This document shows, piece after piece, positions 25,190 to 33,118 of a stretch of 64,000 nucleotides of DNA (positions are counted from its first letter, which is position 1; the number at the start of each line of letters is the position of its first letter). The notes below the pieces were generated by a model. That model was not told the DNA's origin and did not search any database. It was given only the letters and a program-made list of their open reading frames with translations. This DNA comes from Curtobacterium ammoniigenes NBRC 101786 (GTDB lineage Bacteria; Actinomycetota; Actinomycetes; Actinomycetales; Microbacteriaceae). The stretch spans positions 186,001 to 250,000 of the forward strand of contig NZ_BCSV01000001.1 in the NCBI RefSeq assembly GCF_001571045.1, in the 5' to 3' direction. Position numbers and translations under genes: made by a program.

Positions 25190-25436
25190 TCAGATCATCG
25201 GCTGGTGCGTCACCGTGCTCGTCGTCGGCCTTGTCGTGAGTTTCATCATCGCGTTGGTCGCTGTCGCCCGGCTCCCTGACGAGCGACCCGAGGTGGTGAC
25301 GTACGACCGGCTCGGCGGTGTGATCGGCGCGTTCGAGAATCCGGGTCCGAGCGTCGGCCCTGGCCGCGGCGGCGACCCGATCGAGGCGCGACAGCAGCGG
25401 CACGAGCAGGAGCGCGGAGCAGACCCCTCGTCGTGA
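25182..25436 (+). CDS. Small single-helix membrane protein closing the Nramp operon
   Basis: 84 residues; no family recognised. One N-terminal helix (about 5-30, IIGWCVTVLVVGLVVSFIIA) is followed by a polar tail (residues 31-84) rich in Gly, Arg and Pro. It starts 8 bp inside the second PRC gene after GGAGG. Its stop codon lies within the loop of a strong hairpin, so it is the end of the transcript. It could anchor the PRC proteins to the transporter; this is inference. Confidence 0.65.
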   Translation: MTDQIIGWCVTVLVVGLVVSFIIALVAVARLPDERPEVVTYDRLGGVIGAFENPGPSVGPGRGGDPIEARQQRHEQERGADPSS

Positions 25437-25453
25437 CGAGGGGTCTGCTCCGC
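25414..25453. terminator. Perfect 19-bp hairpin at the end of the Nramp operon
   Basis: Two perfect 19-base arms (25414-25432 and 25435-25453) around two bases; the stop codon TGA of the last gene is at the loop. There is no T-run, as usual in high-GC Actinobacteria. It separates this operon from the convergent ABC importer. Confidence 0.8.
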
Positions 25454-25459
25454 ACACGG

Positions 25460-25500
25460 AGCGGCGGGGCCGCGAGCACAATGCCCGCGACCCCGCCGCT
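25460..25500. terminator. Second hairpin, for the convergent ABC importer operon
   Basis: 15-base arms with one mismatch (25460-25474 and 25486-25500; core AGCGGCGGGG / CCCCGCCGCT) lie 16 bp beyond the stop of the substrate-binding protein gene on the minus strand. Confidence 0.75.
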
Positions 25501-25516
25501 TTCCGCAAGACGGTTG

Positions 25517-26629
25517 TCAGCCGTTGGCGCCTGCGGGCGTCGTCGTCGGCGTGATGCCGAGTTGCTTCAGCGCGTTGTCGACGTAGGTGTTCGTGAAGGT
25601 GTCCGAGTAGGAGATCTTCGAGGTGTCCACGCCGATGGTCTTCTCCATGGCGAAGATGACTTTCGGGCCCCCGGCGGGCATGATGCCGTCCGGCAGGAAC
25701 TGGCCCTTGTCGGTCGTCAGCCCGGCGATGTACTGCGCCTTCGTGATCGTGGCGTTCGACACGAAGCTCTGGGGGAGCTTGTTCGCGATGTCAGCCGCCG
25801 TGTGCGTGTGGATCCAGTGCATCGTCGCCGTCAGCGCGGTGACGACGCGCTGCACAGCATCCTTGTGGGTCTTCACCCAGTCGGCCCGGGCGAGCAGGCC
25901 CGCTGCGGGCCATGCTCCGCCGAGCGCCTTCTGCGCACCGGCGGTGGTCGCGAGGTCCACAGCCGTGGTGGCGAGACCCTTCGACTCGAGCGCGCCGACG
26001 GTCGGCTGCGTCGTCATCACGCAGTCGGCGGAGCCGCGCTGGATCGCCGCGATCGCCGTGGATCCGGCGCCGACCGCGATGGTGTGGTAGTCGGTTTTGC
26101 TGATGCCGTGCTGGCTCGCGAGGAACTGCGTCAGCTCGTCCGTGCCGGAGCCGAGGTCGGTGACGCCGATCGTCTTGCCCTTGAAGTCGGCGGCTGACTT
26201 GACGCCGCTCTTCGGGCTGCACATGATCCGCTCGCCGGGCGCCCCGGACAGCTGAATCAGGTTGATGACATCCTTGCCCTTCGACTGGAAGTCGACGGTG
26301 TGGATGTACCAGGCGCCGGCGAAGTCGACCTGGCCGGATGCCATCGCGTCTTCCGCGCCGACACCACCCTGCTGCTCGGTCGACAGCTCGACATTGACGC
26401 CGTACTTCTTGTAGAAGCCGAGGCTCTGCGCGAGCTGGTACGGCAGGTAGATCTGCTTGTCGATACCGCCGACCATCATCTTGACGGTCGGCATGGGGCC
26501 GGAGTTGCTGCTCGAGCCACTGCTGCTCGATGCGCCGCCGGACGCCGAACTGGTGGTACTGCAACCGGTGATCGCCAGCGTCATTGCCGCGACGGCCGCT
26601 GCGGCAGCGACGATGCTGCGCTTGTTCAT
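25517..26629 (-). CDS. ABC transporter substrate-binding lipoprotein (NMT1/SsuA-like)
   Basis: 370 residues. Lipoprotein signal MNKRSIVAAAAAVAAMTLAITGC, a Ser/Gly linker, then a periplasmic-binding fold of the nitrate/sulfonate/thiamin-precursor class: GIDKQIYLPYQLAQSLGFYKK, AMASGQVDFAGAW, FKGKTIGVTDLGSGTDE. The start is the ATG preceded by GGAAAGGAA (26637-26645, 7-base gap); an ATG 18 bases upstream overlaps that site. It is last in an operon ordered ATPase-permease-binding protein on the minus strand. The ligand is unknown; class members bind small anions or aromatic compounds. Confidence 0.88.
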   Translation of the reverse strand: MNKRSIVAAAAAVAAMTLAITGCSTTSSASGGASSSSGSSSNSGPMPTVKMMVGGIDKQIYLPYQLAQSLGFYKKYGVNVELSTEQQGGVGAEDAMASGQVDFAGAWYIHTVDFQSKGKDVINLIQLSGAPGERIMCSPKSGVKSAADFKGKTIGVTDLGSGTDELTQFLASQHGISKTDYHTIAVGAGSTAIAAIQRGSADCVMTTQPTVGALESKGLATTAVDLATTAGAQKALGGAWPAAGLLARADWVKTHKDAVQRVVTALTATMHWIHTHTAADIANKLPQSFVSNATITKAQYIAGLTTDKGQFLPDGIMPAGGPKVIFAMEKTIGVDTSKISYSDTFTNTYVDNALKQLGITPTTTPAGANG

Positions 26630-26662
26630 GCGGGTGTTCCTTTCCATTGGTGGAGGGTCGTG

Positions 26663-27535
26663 TCAGAGCGCGTTCGCGGATTCGGCCCGCGACGGGGGCC
26701 GCCAGCGCAGTACCGCGCGCTCAAGGAGTGTGATGAGCCATTCGGCGACGAGGGTGACGACCGCCATGATCACCATCGCGGCGAACACGGTGTCGGGATC
26801 GAAGTTGCCCTGAGCCTGCGAGATGATCAGGCCGATGCCGCGTTGCGCGCCGAGCACTTCGGCGACGAGCGCGCCGATGATCGCGAATCCGAACGCGGTG
26901 TGCAGGCTCGCGATGATCCAGGTCATCGCCGAGGGGATGGTGACGTGGCGTGCGACCTGCATGGGGGATGCCCCGAGGACGCGCACGTTCGAGATGAGGT
27001 TCGGCTCGACCTCGCGCACGCCCTGGAAAGCGTTGAAGAACACGGCGAAGAACACGAGGACCGCTGCGAGCAGCACCTTCGGGAAGATCCCGAGCCCGAA
27101 CGCGACGATGAAGATCGACCCGAGGACGATACGGGGAATCGAGTTCAGGATCTTGATGTACGGGCCGAACACGTTGGCCAGGAACTGATTCGTGCCGAGG
27201 AGGATCCCGGCGACCATTCCGGCGATCGTGCCGGCGAGGAAGCCGAGGACAGCCTCCTGGACGGTCACCCAGATGTTCGCCCAGATCGTGCCGAACGCGG
27301 TGCCCTGCGTGAAGAGCTTGACGAGACTGTCGATGATGCCGGACGGCTGACCGAAGAAGAACTTGTCGACCCATCCCAAGGACGTGAACAGCTGCCAGCC
27401 GCCGAAGATCACGATGAACACGACGATGCGCCCGATCCAAACGTTCCGCACCGTGCGTGCGCGCGCTCGCTTCGCGTGCAGTGAGAGGTCGACGTCGTGG
27501 TCGTCGACGAGAGCGGGTACTGCTGTCGCGGTCAT
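26663..27535 (-). CDS. ABC transporter permease (SsuC/TauC class)
   Basis: 290 residues with six helices and the BPD permease EAA-like loop NVRVLGASPMQVARHVTIPSAMTWI. The N-terminal 30 residues are cytosolic and charged. Its ATG overlaps the ATPase stop (ATGA). It is paired with the 27532-28410 ATPase and the 25517-26629 binding protein. Confidence 0.92.
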   Translation of the reverse strand: MTATAVPALVDDHDVDLSLHAKRARARTVRNVWIGRIVVFIVIFGGWQLFTSLGWVDKFFFGQPSGIIDSLVKLFTQGTAFGTIWANIWVTVQEAVLGFLAGTIAGMVAGILLGTNQFLANVFGPYIKILNSIPRIVLGSIFIVAFGLGIFPKVLLAAVLVFFAVFFNAFQGVREVEPNLISNVRVLGASPMQVARHVTIPSAMTWIIASLHTAFGFAIIGALVAEVLGAQRGIGLIISQAQGNFDPDTVFAAMVIMAVVTLVAEWLITLLERAVLRWRPPSRAESANAL

Positions 27536-28410
27536 GCTGCTGCCTCCGCCGAGCGCTTGTACGCACGGGTGACTTCGTCGCGAAGCGAATCCCAGATGCG
27601 GCTCTGAATGGCCTGGAATCGCTCCTGATGGCGGATCTCCTGCACGTCGCCGCGGGGGCGGGGCAGGTCGACGTCGAAGATGTTCTTCACGGTGCCGGGG
27701 CTCGACGTCATGATGACGACCCGATCAGCCAGCGCGACCGCTTCGTCGAGATCATGGGTGATGAACAGGACGGAGGGGCGCGATTCCTCCCACAGGTTCA
27801 GCAGCTCCGTCTGCATGATCGCCTTGGTCTGCACGTCGAGCGCGCCGAACGGCTCGTCCATCAGCAGGATGCGGGGCTTGTTGATGAGCGCCGCCGCCAT
27901 CGCGACGCGCTTCCGCATGCCTCCTGAGAGTTGATGCGGGTAGCGGTCGCCGAAGCCGGTGAGCCCGACGCGGCGAAGCCAGTCGTTCGCAAGCGCTGCG
28001 GCCTCCTTCTTCGGTGTGCCGAGAAGGACTGGACCGGTCATCACGTTCTGGAGCACGGTCTTCCATGGGAAGAGCGAGTCCGCCTGGAACATGTAGCTGA
28101 CGCCGGCGGTGATGCCGTCGACGATGTGGCCGCCGACCTGCACGCTGCCGCCGCTTGGCTTGTCGAGTCCGGAGACCTGCGCGAGGGTTGTCGACTTTCC
28201 GCAGCCCGTGGGGCCGACGATCGCACAGAACTGACCCGGCTCGACGGTGAGCGTGACATCGCGGATTGCGGTGAATGACTCGCCCTTCGGCGTCAAGAAC
28301 CGCTTCGTCAGGCCGACGATCTCGATCCGCGCTGCATCCGCGGCGGCGGCCGTGGTGCGGGATGCGTTCACCCCCGTTGCCGGTGTCGGAGCGACGTTGC
28401 TTCCAATCAT
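27532..28410 (-). CDS. ABC transporter ATPase (SsuB/TauB class)
   Basis: 292 residues: Walker A GPTGCGKST at 66-74, signature LSGGMRKR, Walker B RILLMDEPFGALD, His switch LFITHDLDEAV. The subfamily is clear from QFCAIVGPTGCGKST and DEPFGALDVQTK. It is the first gene of the importer operon and is divergent from a two-component system; the 152-bp gap holds three 19-bp-spaced repeats. Confidence 0.93.
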   Translation of the reverse strand: MIGSNVAPTPATGVNASRTTAAAADAARIEIVGLTKRFLTPKGESFTAIRDVTLTVEPGQFCAIVGPTGCGKSTTLAQVSGLDKPSGGSVQVGGHIVDGITAGVSYMFQADSLFPWKTVLQNVMTGPVLLGTPKKEAAALANDWLRRVGLTGFGDRYPHQLSGGMRKRVAMAAALINKPRILLMDEPFGALDVQTKAIMQTELLNLWEESRPSVLFITHDLDEAVALADRVVIMTSSPGTVKNIFDVDLPRPRGDVQEIRHQERFQAIQSRIWDSLRDEVTRAYKRSAEAAA

Positions 28411-28480
28411 GATGCGGTGACCTCTCTGTCATGCAGGATGTGAGCACGATCGTGGAGCACGACGGATGGGCCTGTCGCGC

Positions 28481-28525
28481 TTCTGCGCCATGCGCAGCGT
28501 TCTGCCGCTTTCGACCGGTTCTGCG
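28481..28525. promoter_or_regulatory. Three direct repeats TTCTGCG at 19-bp spacing
   Basis: TTCTGCG at 28481, TTCTGCC at 28500 and TTCTGCG at 28519 are evenly spaced in the divergent promoter between the ABC importer and the two-component system; TTTTGCG follows at 28528. Even spacing by 19 bp fits tandem binding of the CitB-like response regulator. A CACAAT -10-like hexamer (28550-28555) ends 7 bases before the kinase ATG. Confidence 0.5.
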
Positions 28526-28562
28526 CGTTTTGCGCGGTCGTGCCCGTGACACAATCGCCTGG

Positions 28563-30194
28563 ATGCGACGACGGATCCGGAAGATCTCCACCCAGATATT
28601 CCTGGCCCAGTTGGCGATTCTCACCGTGGCGACGGGCATCGGGTTCGGGCTGCTGGCGGTGAGCATCCGCCATAACCTGGACGAGGAGTATCAGTCGCGC
28701 GCTGCCGCAATCGCGAACGCCGTCGCCGAGGTTCCGACGATCCGTCGATGCATGGCCACCTCGTCGGCCGCCTGCGCTTCGACGCTGCAGGAGCTCACGC
28801 TGAGCACCGCGAAGCGTGCGGGTGCCACCTACATCGTGCTGATCGATACGCACCGGATTCGGCACACGCACCCGGACCCGGCGCTTATCGGGCAGAAAGT
28901 CGAGGAGCCGCTCGTCGCGAGGGACGGGAAGGTGCATCTCGACGTGAACGACGGCTCCACTGGACCGAGTGCGAACGCGCGCGTTCCCCTCTATGGCTTG
29001 TCGGGCGCGTTCGAAGGGGAGGTCTCGGTCGGCATTCCGGAGGCGTCCGTCACTTCGGAGCTTGCGAAGCAGCTGCCGTCGTACGCGATCTGGTTCGCGG
29101 TGATGTTCGGCGTCGGGACCGGAGCGTCGTTCTTGTTCGCGTCGATCCTGAAGCGCCGAACGTTCGGACTGGAGATCGACGAACTGGCGCAGTTGCTGCA
29201 GGAGCGCGAGGCCACGCTGCACGGGATTCGGGAGGGCGTGGTCGCCGTGGACCCGAACGGCGTCTTCAGCGTCGTCAACGGCGAGGCGCGCCGGCTTCTC
29301 GGACTGCCGGAGGAGTGCGTCGGCAGACGGGTGATCGATGTGGTTCCCCCGGGTCGGGTGCGCGATGTCCTCATCGACCCGACACCGCTGAAGGACTGGA
29401 TCCTGATCACGTCCGACTACTGGCTCGTGGTGAATCGGCGCTCGGCGCGCCTCCAAAACCGGCCACACGGGATCGTCATCACAGTGCAGGATCGGACTGC
29501 CCTCGAGGGTCTGACGCGCGAGCTCGATGGTGCGCGGAGCTTCACCGACTCGCTTCGGGCGCAGCAGCATGAGTTCTCGAACCGCTTGCATGCGATCGCT
29601 GGCCTCCTCGAACTGGGGCGAGCCTCCGACGCGCTGGAATACCTCAACGAGATCCGGGGGTCGGATGCGAATCTGGACCAGAGCCTCCGGCTCCGGATCG
29701 CATGCCCACCGATCGTCGGGCTGATGCTGGGGAAGGCCGCCGAGGCTGCCGAGCGCGGCATCGAGCTCGTCATCGATCCAGCGACCCGGCTCGGACCCGC
29801 GCCGGATCGCGTGCAGACGCTCATCACGGTGCTCGGAAATCTCGTCGACAACGCGTTCGACGCGCTCGCAGGCGTGGCGTCGCCACGGCGCGTGACCGTG
29901 CGGATCGTCGAGTCGACAGCGGCCACCGAGATCGTCGTCAGCGACAACGGCCCGGGGATCGCCGCCGGGATCTCCGAGCAGATCTTCACGCGGGGGTTCA
30001 CCACGAAGCGGGGCACGCTTGTACGGCAGACCGGCCTCGGCCTGTCGCTCGTGCACGACGCGGTCGCACGAGCGGGAGGCTCCATCACGGTCTCGCAGGG
30101 CCCGGGCGCCACGTTCACGGTCACCGTCCCGAGCAGCACCACCCTTGACGCACGGTCGGACGCGTCACCGTCGACGGCGGGAGCGAGTACGTGA
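28563..30194 (+). CDS. Sensor histidine kinase, CitA/DcuS-like
   Basis: 543 residues: membrane helix 1 (about 12-34), a PDC/sCache extracytoplasmic sensor (about 35-172), helix 2 (about 175-197), a PAS domain (about 215-315), the H-box QQHEFSNRLHAIAGLLELG with His336, N-box NLVDNAFDAL (about 426), DNGPGI (about 461) and GLGLSLV (about 492). This is the plan of citrate/C4-dicarboxylate kinases. No ribosome binding site precedes the ATG and a -10-like hexamer ends 7 bases before it, so a leaderless mRNA is likely. It overlaps the regulator gene by 4 bp. Confidence 0.92.
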   Translation: MRRRIRKISTQIFLAQLAILTVATGIGFGLLAVSIRHNLDEEYQSRAAAIANAVAEVPTIRRCMATSSAACASTLQELTLSTAKRAGATYIVLIDTHRIRHTHPDPALIGQKVEEPLVARDGKVHLDVNDGSTGPSANARVPLYGLSGAFEGEVSVGIPEASVTSELAKQLPSYAIWFAVMFGVGTGASFLFASILKRRTFGLEIDELAQLLQEREATLHGIREGVVAVDPNGVFSVVNGEARRLLGLPEECVGRRVIDVVPPGRVRDVLIDPTPLKDWILITSDYWLVVNRRSARLQNRPHGIVITVQDRTALEGLTRELDGARSFTDSLRAQQHEFSNRLHAIAGLLELGRASDALEYLNEIRGSDANLDQSLRLRIACPPIVGLMLGKAAEAAERGIELVIDPATRLGPAPDRVQTLITVLGNLVDNAFDALAGVASPRRVTVRIVESTAATEIVVSDNGPGIAAGISEQIFTRGFTTKRGTLVRQTGLGLSLVHDAVARAGGSITVSQGPGATFTVTVPSSTTLDARSDASPSTAGAST

Positions 30195-30874
30195 GCGCGG
30201 AGCTGACCGTGATGGTCGTGGACGACGACTTCCGGGTCGCTGCCGTGCACGAGGGTTTCGTCGGTCGCGTGGACGGCTGCCGGTTCGTCGGCACAGCGCA
30301 CACCGCTGCCGACGCGGTTGCCCGCGCGCGTGCGCTCCGGCCCGACCTCATTCTGCTTGACGTCTACCTGCCGGATGGGGACGGCTTCGGTGTGATTCGC
30401 GAGCTTCGAGAAGAGCCGTGGGCGCCGATGTTCTTCGTCATCTCGGCGGCTGGGGATGCGGACGCCGTGCAGCAGGCCGTGCGGCTCGGTGCGGCGCAAT
30501 ACCTCGTGAAGCCATTCGGGTTCGACGCGTTCGCCGAGCGTCTGGCCGCCATCCGTGACCTCCGCGTCAAGATGTCGGCATGGCCGGAGGAGCCGACTCA
30601 GGGCGACATCGACGGACTCTTCGGGATGCTCCGCAGCAGCCCGAACCCGGTGGCGGAGCTCGGTCGGCTCTCACCGACGCTGGAAGCGATCTACAGCGCG
30701 ATGGTCGACTCGGCCAGTCCGCTCTCGGCCGTGGAAGTGGCGCAGCGGGTCGGTATCAGCCGCGCAACCGCGCAGCGGTACCTCACGCAGCTCGAACGGA
30801 GCAATCTCGTGCGGCTCGAACTCCGCTATGGTGCGACGGGCCGGCCGGAGCATCAGTACCTGCTGCGGCGGTAG
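30191..30874 (+). CDS. Response regulator, CitB/DcuR-like
   Basis: 227 residues: receiver domain with VMVVDDDFRVAAVHEGFV and phosphoacceptor Asp57 in LILLDVYLPDG, then a C-terminal helix-turn-helix (SPLSAVEVAQRVGISRATAQRYLTQLERSNLV). The GTG start overlaps the kinase stop. The divergent ABC importer (25517-28410) is the probable target, with the 19-bp-spaced repeats as binding sites; that part is inference. Confidence 0.92.
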   Translation: MSAELTVMVVDDDFRVAAVHEGFVGRVDGCRFVGTAHTAADAVARARALRPDLILLDVYLPDGDGFGVIRELREEPWAPMFFVISAAGDADAVQQAVRLGAAQYLVKPFGFDAFAERLAAIRDLRVKMSAWPEEPTQGDIDGLFGMLRSSPNPVAELGRLSPTLEAIYSAMVDSASPLSAVEVAQRVGISRATAQRYLTQLERSNLVRLELRYGATGRPEHQYLLRR

Positions 30875-30924
30875 GGCTGATGAGCGATCGTGACGCATCG
30901 TGATGCCGCTCTTCAGTCTTGCCT

Positions 30925-30936
30925 GATAGCACTATC
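30925..30936. promoter_or_regulatory. Palindrome GATAGCACTATC upstream of the FkbM gene
   Basis: A 12-bp dyad with 5-bp arms in the 82-bp gap between the response regulator and the methyltransferase gene. It may be an operator or contain a -10 (CACTAT). GAGAGGGG precedes the ATG. Confidence 0.3.
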
Positions 30937-30956
30937 GTGGGGGCGAGAGGGGCACC

Positions 30957-31712
30957 ATGAACGCGAGCGACGAACTTGATCGACTGTGGGCAATGCCACA
31001 CGGCCAGCCGACTTCGACAGAGCTTCTTGGGTGGGAGATGCGGATAGCTGACGGACCCTCGTTCGTGTCGCAATATCGTGAAATCTTCGTATCCGAGGCC
31101 TACAGCTTTCCGTCTTCCTCCGATTCCCCCACCATCGTGGATGGTGGCGCAAACGTCGGCATGGCATCTTTATGGTGGCTCGCCCGCTGGCCTAACGCTC
31201 GAATCGTCGCTTTCGAGCCTGACCCCTCGATTTTCTCGATCCTCGGATTCAACCTGCGTCATCACCCGTCCGATCGCGTCGAACTGAGGCGCGCGGCTCT
31301 GAGCACGGAGCGACTAGGTGGGCGATTCGTGCCGGACGGTGCGGATGGTGGGCGTCTCACAGCCTCGTCCGTGAACCGGGGGTCAGCGGAACTCAGTGTT
31401 CCGACGCAATCCTTGCAAGAACTCCTGAGAAATCTGGAGCATGTCGATCTCCTCAAGCTTGATATTGAAGGTGCCGAGACTGACGTGCTGCAAGAGTCCG
31501 CATCGGAGCTGGCTCGTGTGGAACGACTTTTCGTTGAATATCATTCGTTTGCTGGCGTCCCTCAGCAACTGCCTGATCTGATAGGCCTCCTTCGCGATAA
31601 CGGTCTCAGGATCTATATCGAGTCACCGATGGCATCGATTCGGCCGTTCGAGACCGTCCCGAAATCGGAATCGGCGGACCTGCAACTGAATATCTGGGCC
31701 TATCGTGAATAG
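30957..31712 (+). CDS. FkbM-family SAM-dependent methyltransferase
   Basis: 251 residues. SAM-binding IVDGGANVGMASLWWLARWP near residues 60-79, RIVAFEPDPSIFSILGFNL, and the FkbM signature VDLLKLDIEGAETDVLQ near 162-178. Family members O-methylate sugars or polyketides. The gene is clearly AT-richer than the surrounding DNA (stretches such as GATATTGAAGG), a sign of transfer. It opens a region of glycan genes and probably caps or modifies a surface sugar. Confidence 0.88.
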   Translation: MNASDELDRLWAMPHGQPTSTELLGWEMRIADGPSFVSQYREIFVSEAYSFPSSSDSPTIVDGGANVGMASLWWLARWPNARIVAFEPDPSIFSILGFNLRHHPSDRVELRRAALSTERLGGRFVPDGADGGRLTASSVNRGSAELSVPTQSLQELLRNLEHVDLLKLDIEGAETDVLQESASELARVERLFVEYHSFAGVPQQLPDLIGLLRDNGLRIYIESPMASIRPFETVPKSESADLQLNIWAYRE

Positions 31713-31729
31713 GCTTCACTCGTGAGCGA

Positions 31730-33007
31730 CTAGAGCAGCGTTGAATCACTGATTGGTTCGGTCGCCCGCCGGTCCACGATTCGGGTCCGGTGAAGGAGTT
31801 GACTCTTCCAGAGCGGCAAAGTCTCCAAAGTTATCTGTCGCGCAGCTTCGACGAGCGCGGCCACCAACACGACGTTTCGAGCGACCAGGAAATACGCCGC
31901 TTGACTGCCATTGGATATCAGGCCTCCCCATACGCCGAGCAGCGCCGTCGTGAGTGCGACGGAGGCAACCAAAAATAGGACCGATAGTCGTAACGCGCTC
32001 GTGCGTTTCGTCATGACAACCGCAGCGACCCCGAGGAGCCAGATGAAGTATTGCGGGCTGAGTACGGGGCTGAGCACGACGAAGGCGAGGACTGCGACGT
32101 ACGTAAGCTCTATTCCGAGCTGAACCCTTTGACGATCGGCAAGACTCGATCTGATGATAACCAACCAGGCCGCAGCGATGGCAACGGCAATCGCGATCAT
32201 CAGGATATGGAGAACGACGGCGAGAGCGTCTGCCTTCTCACTTGTGAGCTCGAGGCTGCCGTTCCTGGGAGCCCAGACGACGGGTTTCCCCGCGACCGCC
32301 TGCAGCACGTACCAGGGAGTTGCTCCTACGGCCTCGATTTCCAAGCCTCTGCCGCTTTGATTGGAGACGAACGACAATGCGTGCCCGAAGAGGATCTCGA
32401 CGACAATCAGTGAAGCGCAGCACACGAACGCGGCGGCAGCCGTGCCCCAGGCGATGCTGCGGCGTCGAGTGAGGCTGAAGATCGCCACGACGGGCCAAAC
32501 CTTGATTGCGGCTCCGATACCTACCGCGACTCCAACCCAGCCGCCGTGCCGCCGTGACTTGGCGAGGACTAATGCAGCCACTGCGGCCGCGGTGGGGACC
32601 ACGTCAAACCGAAGCAGCGGCAACGTGAGCAGGAGCGGAAATCCAGCGATCCACACCCAGATGCCCAGCCCGGGTTGTTTCAACTCGGCGACAAGCAACA
32701 GGATAAAAATGAGGGCGTCGCACATGGCGAACAAGAGCAGGTAGACCACAGAGTGCGGCACGGGAAACGCGCCGGGTAGCAAGAAGACGAAGACCGCTCC
32801 CGGCGGGTACTGCCAGGCAGAGCCGCTCGGAAGCACGTGTTGCGAGTTGAGCAGGTTCGTCCACGAGCCGAAAAGATTCACATCCTGAAAATCGACATGC
32901 GTGCCTTGTTGGATGTTGAGCTGCAAGTAGACCCACGCTCGAGTGGCGAGCCAGACGACGGCAAGCACGCTGGAGCGACGGAGGTGGCCCAGGCGATTTT
33001 GAATCAT
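31730..33007 (-). CDS. GT87-like polytopic glycosyltransferase (polyprenol-dependent)
   Basis: 425 residues with about ten membrane helices. WQYPPGAVFVFLLPG in the first large loop, LLRFDVVPTAAAVAALVLA, GIGAAIKVWPVVAIFSL and VLSPVLSPQYFIWLLG match GT87 (DUF2029) mannosyltransferases, which use polyprenyl-phosphate mannose on the outer membrane face. Acceptor unknown. The gene is AT-richer than average and converges on the FkbM gene with 17 bp between. Confidence 0.78.
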   Translation of the reverse strand: MIQNRLGHLRRSSVLAVVWLATRAWVYLQLNIQQGTHVDFQDVNLFGSWTNLLNSQHVLPSGSAWQYPPGAVFVFLLPGAFPVPHSVVYLLLFAMCDALIFILLLVAELKQPGLGIWVWIAGFPLLLTLPLLRFDVVPTAAAVAALVLAKSRRHGGWVGVAVGIGAAIKVWPVVAIFSLTRRRSIAWGTAAAAFVCCASLIVVEILFGHALSFVSNQSGRGLEIEAVGATPWYVLQAVAGKPVVWAPRNGSLELTSEKADALAVVLHILMIAIAVAIAAAWLVIIRSSLADRQRVQLGIELTYVAVLAFVVLSPVLSPQYFIWLLGVAAVVMTKRTSALRLSVLFLVASVALTTALLGVWGGLISNGSQAAYFLVARNVVLVAALVEAARQITLETLPLWKSQLLHRTRIVDRRATEPISDSTLL

Positions 33008-33118
33008 TACTTTCGAAGCATACTGCAGCGGCTGTTTCGGGCGAATTCTCGCTGCTCCTTGGTGTCGAACTGCCGAACTAGCGGTCGCACTAGAGTGTCC
33101 TGCTTGTCGACGGAGCGG

